Shown one piece after another: positions 33,790-39,974 of a stretch of 39,974 nt of DNA. A program made the position numbers and the translations under genes. The notes below the pieces were generated by a model that was given only the letters and a program-made list of their open reading frames with translations, had not been told where the DNA came from and ran no database searches. The stretch is taken from assembly GCA_030428565.1 (NCBI GenBank), contig JAUIDR010000029.1, forward strand, positions 1 to 39,974. The letters run 5' to 3'. This DNA is from Alphaproteobacteria bacterium. Its GTDB lineage: Bacteria; Pseudomonadota; Alphaproteobacteria; UBA7985; JAUIBT01. Positions within the stretch are counted from its first letter, which is position 1; each line of letters starts with the position of its first letter.

Positions 33790-34803
33790 TCAGAGCCCCA
33801 GCGCCTTCGCCATGGCCAGCGACGTGTCCAGCATGCGGTTGGAAAAGCCCCATTCATTGTCGTACCAGCTCACCACCCGGACGAAGCGACCATCCACGAC
33901 TTGGGTCTGCGTCGCATCGAAGGTCGAGCTTACGGCACTGTGATTGAAGTCACAGGAGACCAGCGGCAGATCATTGACCGCCAACACGCCTTTGAGCGCA
34001 CCCTCTGCGCCCGCGCGGACCAAGGCATTGATTTCCTCGACGCTGGTATCGCGGCCCGCATCAAACGTCAGGTCCACCATTGAAACGTTGGCGGTCGGCA
34101 CCCGCACCGCATTGCCGTCCAAGCGGCCGGCTAGCTCGGGCAGTACCAAGCCAATCGCTTTTGCGGCACCGGTCGACGTGGGGATCATCGACAAGGCGCC
34201 CGCGCGGGCGCGCCGGGGGTCTTTGTGGGCGGTGTCGATCAGGCGCTGATCGCCCGTATAGGCGTGAATGGTGGTCATGAAACCGCGCTCAATGCCAACA
34301 CCTTGTTGAAGCAAGTGAGCCACCGGCGCCAAGCAATTGGTGGTGCAAGAAGCGTTGGAAACGACACGATCATCAGCGCCCAAGTCGCCGTGGTTGACCC
34401 CAAAGACAATGGTCTTATCGGCTTCCTTACAGGGCGCAGAGACCAGCACCGCCTTGGCACCCGCGGCAAGGTGCGCGCTGGCGGTTTCTTTAGAGCTAAA
34501 GCGCCCGGTGCATTCCAGGACCAGATCGACGCCCAGCTTGTCCCAAGGCAACTCAGCGGGGTTCGCCACCGCCAGGCATGGAATGCTTTGACCGTCGACG
34601 ACCAAGCTGCCGTCCTTGGCTTCGATAGAATTGGCCAACGTGCCGTGGACCGAGTCGTACTTGAGCAAGTGCGCCGACATATCGGCGGGCGCCAAGTCGT
34701 TGACGGCGACGAGCTGCAGCTCGTCTCGCCCCGCTTCCAGCAAGGCCCGGTAGGTCAAGCGACCGATCCGACCAAAACCATTAATCGCGATTTTCAAGGC
34801 CAT
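33790..34803 (-). CDS. gapA: Glyceraldehyde-3-phosphate dehydrogenase, type I
   Basis: This cytoplasmic glycolytic enzyme oxidises glyceraldehyde-3-phosphate. The product is 337 residues from the ATG at 34803, preceded by AAGGAAAAAGACA; the open frame extends 65 codons upstream without similarity. It has the N-terminal NAD fold INGFGRIGRL, with NDL at 35-37 (Asp36 favours NAD over NADP). The catalytic Cys153 lies in NASCTTNCLAP. The S-loop region is HKDPRRARAGALSMIPTSTGAAKAI (quoted in parts: HKDPRRARAG, SMIPTSTGAA), and the C-terminal WYDNEWGFSNRMLD is standard. It is divergent from pykA, with about 160 bp between them. Confidence 0.96.
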   Translation of the reverse strand: MALKIAINGFGRIGRLTYRALLEAGRDELQLVAVNDLAPADMSAHLLKYDSVHGTLANSIEAKDGSLVVDGQSIPCLAVANPAELPWDKLGVDLVLECTGRFSSKETASAHLAAGAKAVLVSAPCKEADKTIVFGVNHGDLGADDRVVSNASCTTNCLAPVAHLLQQGVGIERGFMTTIHAYTGDQRLIDTAHKDPRRARAGALSMIPTSTGAAKAIGLVLPELAGRLDGNAVRVPTANVSMVDLTFDAGRDTSVEEINALVRAGAEGALKGVLAVNDLPLVSCDFNHSAVSSTFDATQTQVVDGRFVRVVSWYDNEWGFSNRMLDTSLAMAKALGL

Positions 34804-34964
34804 TGTCTTTTTCCTTACATGAACTTTTGTCATCAAATGAACCGAAAATGTTCGAAAAGCAACATTTTTCACGGGATGAGGCAATATTTCGCTTCCGAAC
34901 AGCGGGCTTGCTGTTAGACTTCGCGCATTCTCACGCCGCATCGTTTTCAGAAAGTGACTCTTGC
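34804..34964. promoter_or_regulatory. Divergent gapA/pykA promoter region
   Basis: 161 AT-richer bases separate the two start codons. The downstream DeoR-type regulator is a natural candidate to bind here, but I see no convincing repeated operator. Confidence 0.5.
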
Positions 34965-36377
34965 ATGAGCCGCAACCGCAAAGCCAAAATCCTTGCAACC
35001 CTGGGCCCCGCCTCTTCGTCCCCCAACATGATTGCGCGCCTGCATGAGGCGGGCGTCGACGCCTTTCGCCTCAATTTTAGCCACGGCCTGCAGACCGATC
35101 ACGAAAAACGCTTGAAGGCGATTCGAAATTTGGAAGCCAAAACCGGGCATCCGGTGACGGCATTGATGGATCTGCAGGGGCCCAAACTACGCGTGGGCAC
35201 TTTTGAGGGCAGCAAGCAGCCTTTGCAGCGCGGCCAGAGCTTCGAGTTGCGCCGCGAACAGGGTCAAGGTGATGCTGAGGGCGTTCACCTACCCCACCCA
35301 GAGATTTTTGAGGCCGTCGAGGTTGGGCAGACCCTGCTGGTCGACGACGGCAAGCTGCGCCTTGAAATCACCGAACTGAGTGAGGACCGCATCCGAACCA
35401 AAGTCATCGCGGGCTCGATGATTTCTGATCGCAAGGGCGTCAACCTGCCCGATACGGTGCTGAAGACCTCGCCGCTGACCCCCAAGGATCGCGATGACTT
35501 GGATTTTGGCCTGTCGATCGGCGTTGATTGGGTGGCCTTGTCTTTTGTTCAACACCCCGACGACATTCGCGAGGCCCAAGACATCATCAAAGGCCGCGCC
35601 CGTCTGATGGCCAAAATCGAAAAGCCCAGCGCCATTCAGCACATTGACGAAATTATCGCGCTCGCCGATGGCATCATGGTGGCGCGCGGGGATCTGGGCG
35701 TTGAAATGCCCCCCGAAGACGTGCCGCACCTGCAAAAGGACATCATCCGTCGCTGTCGGCGCGCTGGCAAGCCTGTGGTGGTCGCCACCCAGATGCTGGA
35801 GAGCATGATCTCCGCCCCCACCCCGACCCGAGCCGAAGCTTCGGACGTGGCAACGGCGGTCTACGAGGGCGCCGATGCGGTCATGCTGTCGGCAGAAAGC
35901 GCGGCAGGGCAGTACCCGCTTGAAGCGGTCTCAATGATGGACCGCATTATCGAGCGTACAGAGGAGAGCCGCTTCTATCAAGCCGGCCTGGATGCGCTGG
36001 AAGTGGAGCACCACAACACCGGCACAGATGCCATCTCTGACGCCGCCGCCCGGGTGGCACAGAGCGTTGATGCCAAGCTGATTGTCACCCACACCCGCTC
36101 GGGCAATACGGCGCTGCGCGCCGCACGCGAACGGCCCAGCGTTCCCATCATCTGCGTGACACCGGCTCAAGACGCCGCGCGCCAGCTCTCCTTGGTCTGG
36201 GGCCTGCACTGCGTCCACACGGATCGGATCGACGGGCTGGATCAACTGGTGGAAAAGACCAATGAAATCGTCCAGCAATCCAATCTGATGACCAAAGGCG
36301 AGCGCTATGTTTTGACCGCTGGTGTTCCATTTGGAAAGGTGGGCATGACCAATATGGTTCGCATTGTTACATTGTAG
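34965..36377 (+). CDS. pykA: Pyruvate kinase
   Basis: Pyruvate kinase makes pyruvate and ATP from PEP and ADP. The product is 470 residues from the ATG at 34965, matching the family start (RNRKAKILATLGPASS); the open frame upstream has no similarity. Visible are the FRLNFSHG active-site segment, DLQGPKLRVG, the catalytic Lys/metal region LMAKIEKPSAI, MVARGDLGVEMP, and TQMLESM. The C-terminal domain follows with VTHTRSGNTALRAARERP. It is followed by a DeoR-type regulator after 79 bp and is divergent from gapA. Confidence 0.96.
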   Translation: MSRNRKAKILATLGPASSSPNMIARLHEAGVDAFRLNFSHGLQTDHEKRLKAIRNLEAKTGHPVTALMDLQGPKLRVGTFEGSKQPLQRGQSFELRREQGQGDAEGVHLPHPEIFEAVEVGQTLLVDDGKLRLEITELSEDRIRTKVIAGSMISDRKGVNLPDTVLKTSPLTPKDRDDLDFGLSIGVDWVALSFVQHPDDIREAQDIIKGRARLMAKIEKPSAIQHIDEIIALADGIMVARGDLGVEMPPEDVPHLQKDIIRRCRRAGKPVVVATQMLESMISAPTPTRAEASDVATAVYEGADAVMLSAESAAGQYPLEAVSMMDRIIERTEESRFYQAGLDALEVEHHNTGTDAISDAAARVAQSVDAKLIVTHTRSGNTALRAARERPSVPIICVTPAQDAARQLSLVWGLHCVHTDRIDGLDQLVEKTNEIVQQSNLMTKGERYVLTAGVPFGKVGMTNMVRIVTL

Positions 36378-36456
36378 CTTGGCTTTCGCGGCATTTCGCG
36401 GCAGACCTAGATAAACGAACAGCTTTTGCCGTGCCGCCTGATCGAAAGGAAACATT

Positions 36457-37272
36457 TTGGCCGTTCAAGACCACGCTCATTTGAACCACCGGCAGACCCA
36501 GATTGTCGCCGCTCTGCGACGCTTGGGCTACGTATCGATTGAACAGCTCGCTAAGGAGCACCAGGTCACCCAGCAGACCATCCGGCGCGACATCAACCGG
36601 CTCTGCGATCTGGGGCTGATGGAGCGCTTCCACGGCGGCGCGGTGCAGTCGTCTAAGGCGCAGAACATCGGCCACGAGGCACGGCGCAAAATGCTGCCGG
36701 AAAACAAGGCAGCAGTGGCGGCCGCGTTGGTCTCTGAAGTCCCCGACAATTGCTCATTGTTCTTGGACGTGGGCACCACTATGACCGCCGTGGCCCACGC
36801 GCTGCGCAACCGCTCCAACTTGCGCATTGTCACCAACAACCTTGAAGCCGCTCAGGTCTTGGCGGACCGCGACGATTTCGAAACCATCGTCACCGGCGGT
36901 GTCGTGCGCGCGCAAGACGGTGCGGCCGTCGGCGAAGAGGCGGTGCACGCTATCAAACGCTATCTGTGTGATTATGCCATCATCGGCACCTCGGGCCTGG
37001 ACCGGTCGGGCTATATTCTTGACTTCGATATCAAGAAGGTGCGCGCTTCTGAAGCCATGATCGAAAACGCCCGCAAGGTCTTTTTGGGCACCGATCACAC
37101 CAAGTTTGACCGACGCGCCATGATTAAGTCTGCCCCCCTCTCTGAGATCGATTTGATGGTCACGGACGAGGATCTACCCGACTGGCTCGCGACCTTGGCC
37201 CAGCGCGCGGGCTGCCGCTCTTTGGTGGCGCAAGTACCACGAAGCGACAAGCTCGACGGTGGCGAACGCTGA
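36457..37272 (+). CDS. DeoR/GlpR-family transcriptional regulator
   Basis: A 271-residue sugar-metabolism regulator from the TTG at 36457 (AGGA six bases upstream). The N-terminal DeoR helix-turn-helix spans about 10-60 (RQTQIVAALRRLGYVSIEQL, then VTQQTIRRDINRLCDLGL, and the signature HGGA). The C-terminal DeoRC sensor domain binds phosphorylated sugars, with LFLDVGTTMTAVA near residue 101 and VTGGVVRAQDGAAVG, IIGTSGLD and FLGTDHTKFDRRA. It lies just downstream of pykA. Control of gapA/pykA by a glycolytic or glycerol-derived intermediate is a reasonable inference. GlpR identity is not proven because no glp genes are visible. Confidence 0.9.
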   Translation: MAVQDHAHLNHRQTQIVAALRRLGYVSIEQLAKEHQVTQQTIRRDINRLCDLGLMERFHGGAVQSSKAQNIGHEARRKMLPENKAAVAAALVSEVPDNCSLFLDVGTTMTAVAHALRNRSNLRIVTNNLEAAQVLADRDDFETIVTGGVVRAQDGAAVGEEAVHAIKRYLCDYAIIGTSGLDRSGYILDFDIKKVRASEAMIENARKVFLGTDHTKFDRRAMIKSAPLSEIDLMVTDEDLPDWLATLAQRAGCRSLVAQVPRSDKLDGGER

Positions 37273-37275
37273 GCG

Positions 37276-37332
37276 ATCTGGGTTAGCGATATCTGGGTTA
37301 GCAATATCTGGGGTAGCAATATCTGGGTTGGT
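37276..37332. repeat. 15-bp tandem repeat after the DeoR-type gene
   Basis: Three full units of RATATCTGGGKTRGY-type sequence lie at 37288-37302, 37303-37317 and 37318-37332. A partial first unit is at 37276-37287. The array begins three bases after the stop codon and lies before the terminator, so it is in the 3' untranslated region. Confidence 0.85.
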
Positions 37333-37354
37333 CAAATCTCGCCCATCAACATGG

Positions 37355-37388
37355 GAGGCGATGCCCAAACTAGGCACCGCCTCTTTTT
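37355..37388 (+). terminator. Intrinsic terminator of pykA-deoR transcript
   Basis: The stem GAGGCG (37355-37360) pairs with CGCCTC (37378-37383), and the inner TGCC pairs with GGCA. Five T residues follow (37384-37388). Confidence 0.85.
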
Positions 37389-37435
37389 GCTGAGTCCAAC
37401 TGATTAGGTCGCGTTGCGGGCGTCTTCAACGCCGC

Positions 37436-38074
37436 CTAGCTAGCATGGCGCCAGCCTCGTCCCTGGCCGCCGTGGCCTTGGCCGTAGCCCTGGCTATAAC
37501 CCGGGCCCTTGCCGCTACCTTGGCCATGCCCCTGACCTTTACCTTGGCCCTGACCTTTACCTTGGCCCCCTTGCCCCATTTGGCCGGAAGCGCAGCGTTC
37601 AAAGGCAGGCAGGTGCTTATCCTCAGAGGCATCGCGCAAGCGCTGCATGACAAAGCTCACATTGCCGTAGCCACTGACAGCCGGCAGCAGTTGTTCATCG
37701 TAAAGCGCGACGTTGGCAATTTCGGCAGAGATGCCAACCGAACAGGCTTCTTGCAAGCTGGCAGGCACCGGTTCCAGCGCCTTAGCACCCGTGGTATAGG
37801 GGTTGGCCGGAACGCTGAGGCCATAGGACTGCAACAAGTTCGCGACCATGGCGGCGTGTTGCTGTTCGGCGCGAATGATGTTTGAGAACGGCCGAGCCTC
37901 TCCGAATTTACCCATCACCGCGGCGTAGAAAGCTTGGGCGTGATATTCATCATCCAAAGCCGCATAGAGCGCGTCCTGAACGGGTTGTGGCAGGCTTTGC
38001 GCCGACGCCGAGCTGGCCGCACCAGCGACCAGGGCGGTTGAGACGATCAAAGCGGAAGCGAGCGAGGTTTTCAT
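37436..38074 (-). CDS. Periplasmic DUF2202-type ferritin-like protein
   Basis: A 212-residue exported protein. The signal peptide ends at about Ala25 (ASA-Q). A four-helix ferritin-like domain follows, with a full set of candidate di-iron ligands: Glu43, Glu70-x2-His73, Glu118 (or Glu127) and Glu151-x2-His154. Two Cys (111 and 161) bracket the second half and could form a disulfide. The last 50 residues are a Gly/Gln/Lys/His-rich low-complexity tail with GQGKGQ-type repeats (encoded by an 18-bp partial repeat at about 37540-37575). Likely role is periplasmic metal binding or oxidation; DUF2202 function is not established. It is divergent from the M20 gene. Confidence 0.85.
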   Translation of the reverse strand: MKTSLASALIVSTALVAGAASSASAQSLPQPVQDALYAALDDEYHAQAFYAAVMGKFGEARPFSNIIRAEQQHAAMVANLLQSYGLSVPANPYTTGAKALEPVPASLQEACSVGISAEIANVALYDEQLLPAVSGYGNVSFVMQRLRDASEDKHLPAFERCASGQMGQGGQGKGQGQGKGQGHGQGSGKGPGYSQGYGQGHGGQGRGWRHAS

Positions 38075-38310
38075 AGTTTTATCCTTTTGTTAGCGGGGAC
38101 TAAACCTGATTTGGGAAGGCCGTGTAACTGCTGCGCTTCGGCATTGTTTCCCTTGCGTAACGTCTGCAAAAACGGCCTGGACAGACTGTCGCGCCATGAA
38201 GCAATCGGCTTGGCCTACCACCCGACGGTATTGCCCTTGACCCCGGCCAGCGCGCGGCGCTAACTGCTGGGCACAAGAACAAACACACCGAAAAGATCAG
38301 GAAGTCCGCT

Positions 38311-39702
38311 ATGATTGAACCCGTCCTCACCCGCCTTCGTGGCGATCAACAAGCCGCCCTTGATCGCTTGTTCGACTTCCTGCGTATCCCGTCGATTTCG
38401 ACCCAATCAACCCACGCCCCGGATTGCCAGCGTGCCGCGCAATGGGCGGTCGATGACCTGGCCGGCATGGGCTTTGCGGCCGAGGTTGTGGCCACCAGCG
38501 GCCATCCCATGGTGCTGGCGCACTATGGCAGCCCCGATGATGTCAAGGCTCCGCACCTGCTGTTCTATGGCCACTACGATGTGCAGCCGGTTGATCCGCT
38601 GGACCTGTGGCACAGCGATCCTTTTGCCCCTTACATGGATACGGACCCGGCTGGACGCCAAGTGATCCGCGCGCGCGGCGCTGCCGACGATAAAGGACAG
38701 CTGATGACCTTCCTCGAGGCCTGCCGGGCTTGGATCGGCGAGACCGGCAGCCTGCCTTGCAAGATTACGATCATGTTGGAAGGCGAAGAAGAGAGCGGCT
38801 CGCCCAGCCTAGAGCCTTTCTTGAAGGACTATGCCGAGCGTTTGAAAGCCGATCTGGCCCTGGTCTGCGACACCGGTATGATCGCACCGCGCCGCCCCGC
38901 CATTACCACCAGCTTGCGCGGAATGGTGTTGGAAGAGGTCATCATCACCGCCGCCAACAAAGACCTGCACTCGGGCATGTTCGGCGGTCCGGCCATGAAT
39001 CCCATCCGTGTCTTGTCCAAGATCATCGCCGATCTGCACGACGAAACGGGGCGTATCACCCTTGATGGCTTCTATGACGATGTGCTGGAGACCACAGCTG
39101 AACAAAAAGAAAGCTGGGATGCCATCGGCGTCAATGCGGAAAACTTCTTGGGTCCGATCGGACTGTCAGAGCTGGCCGGTGAGCAAGGCCGCAGCCTGTT
39201 AGAACAGATCTGGGCGCGCCCAACCTGCGATGTCAACGGCATCATTGGCGGCTACACCGACGAAGGCTCAAAGACCGTTCTGCCGTCAAAAGCCAGCGCC
39301 AAATTCAGCTTCCGCTTGGTGGCCAACCAAGACCCGCAGAAGGTCGCCGCAGCCTTCCGCGCCCACGTTACGGCGCGCGTGCCACAGGACTGCCAAGTCG
39401 ATTTTATCAGCCACGGCCGCGACCCGGCCCTGTTGATTGACACCAGCTTGCCGCAAGTGGCTTTGGCGAGCGAGGCCCTGAGCGAAGCGTTTGAGGCCCC
39501 GGCAGTGCTCATGGGATGCGGCGGTTCGATCCCCGTCGTTGAGTCTTTCAAACGACTGCTCGGCATGGATTCTTTGCTGATCGGCTTTGGGCTGGATGAC
39601 GACCAAATCCACTCACCGAACGAAAAATACGACCTGGAGAGCTTCCAACTAGGCGCGGAGGCTTGGGCCCGCTTGCTGGGCAAATTGGGCGGCAAGGGTT
39701 AG
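38311..39702 (+). CDS. M20-family metallopeptidase (dipeptidase, ArgE/DapE/CPG2 superfamily)
   Basis: A 463-residue cytoplasmic di-zinc peptidase. Ligand motifs in order: GHYDVQP with His88 and catalytic Asp90; RGAADDKGQ with bridging Asp127; and MLEGEEESGS with the general base/ligand glutamates (159-161). A dimerisation domain follows (LHSGMFGGPAMNPI, with His at the conserved position). The C-terminal IHSPNEKYDLESF provides the last His ligand. It resembles dipeptidases that act on a range of dipeptides; exact substrate unknown. The gene stands alone, divergent from the DUF2202 gene with 236 bp between them. Confidence 0.94.
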   Translation: MIEPVLTRLRGDQQAALDRLFDFLRIPSISTQSTHAPDCQRAAQWAVDDLAGMGFAAEVVATSGHPMVLAHYGSPDDVKAPHLLFYGHYDVQPVDPLDLWHSDPFAPYMDTDPAGRQVIRARGAADDKGQLMTFLEACRAWIGETGSLPCKITIMLEGEEESGSPSLEPFLKDYAERLKADLALVCDTGMIAPRRPAITTSLRGMVLEEVIITAANKDLHSGMFGGPAMNPIRVLSKIIADLHDETGRITLDGFYDDVLETTAEQKESWDAIGVNAENFLGPIGLSELAGEQGRSLLEQIWARPTCDVNGIIGGYTDEGSKTVLPSKASAKFSFRLVANQDPQKVAAAFRAHVTARVPQDCQVDFISHGRDPALLIDTSLPQVALASEALSEAFEAPAVLMGCGGSIPVVESFKRLLGMDSLLIGFGLDDDQIHSPNEKYDLESFQLGAEAWARLLGKLGGKG

Positions 39703-39722
39703 CGCTTATAGAGCTGAGGGCA

Positions 39723-39749
39723 GATGGTGCTATCGCCATTGGCACCATC
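39723..39749 (+). terminator. Stem-loop after the M20 gene (weak terminator candidate)
   Basis: Perfect arms GATGGTGC (39723-39730) and GCACCATC (39742-39749) lie 20 bp after the stop. No T-run follows, so its strength is doubtful. Confidence 0.45.
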
Positions 39750-39789
39750 CCATGCCCAAGGCACGCGCTCTGGCGCAGAGGAACGAGCG

Positions 39790-39818
39790 TTGACACAATC
39801 GGCTGGCTATGATGTATT
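39790..39818 (+). promoter_or_regulatory. Candidate promoter for the right-edge gene
   Basis: TTGACA (39790-39795) is a perfect -35 box. TGTATT (39813-39818) stands 17 bp further as a 4-of-6 -10 box. The candidate start codon follows at 39887. Confidence 0.45.
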
Positions 39819-39886
39819 TTTTTTTATGGCTCGCTTTCTGAGTCTAGCCAGCGAATCACGGTCACACTCTCGGTTTCAAAATCCCA

Positions 39887-39974
39887 ATGGCCAAGCCATT
39901 CTTAATCTTTGCTTCGGAAGACAAAGAACTAGCCTCGTTTCTCAGCAAACAACTGCAGGGCCCGGCCTACAGCT
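39887..39974 (+). CDS. Possible TIR-like domain protein, N-terminal fragment
   Basis: An ATG at 39887 opens a frame that runs off the right edge after 29 codons. The peptide contains KPFLIFASEDKELASFL and then SKQLQ, which fits the first strand, box-1 loop and first helix of TIR or TIR-like domains (compare FISYASEDxELAxxLxxxL). Such domains are common in bacterial NADase immune effectors. With so few residues this is tentative. The upstream sequence has a good -35 box and is AT-richer than the preceding genes. Confidence 0.45.
   Translation, partial: MAKPFLIFASEDKELASFLSKQLQGPAYS

Noticed and set aside
34804-34998. 65-codon extension of gapA and the opposing extension of pykA (34803-34964)
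   Set aside because: The two frames cover the same divergent promoter region. Family starts and a ribosome-binding site (for gapA) support the shorter forms.

Overview
The window is a chromosomal segment of an alphaproteobacterium. The best fit is the Rhodospirillales in the broad sense. The evidence is gene content and order: an Irr-type Fur regulator divergent from fabA-fabB-fabI, an ettA-murJ-trpS-usp-nfuA run, a ChvI/ChvG-like two-component pair next to rapZ and a nitrogen-PTS HPr, and alphaproteobacterial families such as TIGR02186 and TIGR01459. The DNA is G+C-rich, although I did not compute a value. Non-ATG starts are common (TTG for fabA and the DeoR-type regulator, GTG for irr, chvI and the DsbA-family gene).

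Layout. 1-8625, minus strand: ettA, murJ, trpS, a TauE/SafE exporter, TIGR02186, a universal stress protein, nfuA and a truncated unknown membrane protein with octapeptide repeats. 9024-15402, minus strand: a tight operon of a Cys-rich repeat protein, DUF952, pyrD, a HAD phosphatase, an ECHDC3-like crotonase and uvrC. 15828-19203: fatty-acid synthesis genes fabA, fabB and fabI, divergent from irr. 19312-19772: a dispersed repeat abutting a decayed GFA-type gene. 19864-25979, minus strand: chvI, chvG, rapZ, a degenerate HPr and a CoA-transferase. 26216-33161: a mixed region with GNAT, an Atm1-type ABC exporter, a small AT-richer island with a toxin-antitoxin-like pair, a peptidoglycan-binding lipoprotein, mobA, a haloacid dehalogenase-type HAD and a DsbA-family isomerase. 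33524-37272: tRNA-Phe(GAA), then gapA divergent from pykA and a DeoR-type regulator, a carbon-metabolism block. 37436-39974: a periplasmic DUF2202 ferritin-like protein, an M20 peptidase and the first 29 codons of a possible TIR-like protein at the right edge.

Three things stand out. First, 29051-29987 holds an overlapping gene pair that looks like an MqsR-type toxin with an antitoxin joining an MqsA-like zinc module to a ribbon-helix-helix-like C-terminus, with a palindrome over the ribosome-binding site. Second, the PTS remnant beside chvG has an HPr whose phosphorylatable His is Asp, and neither hprK nor the EIIA gene is present in the cluster. Third, the segment is unusually rich in unrelated short tandem repeats (periods 14, 15, 15, 19 and 24 bp), several directly after a stop codon or inside reading frames, plus a two-copy dispersed repeat of about 110 bp with interleaved inverted repeats.
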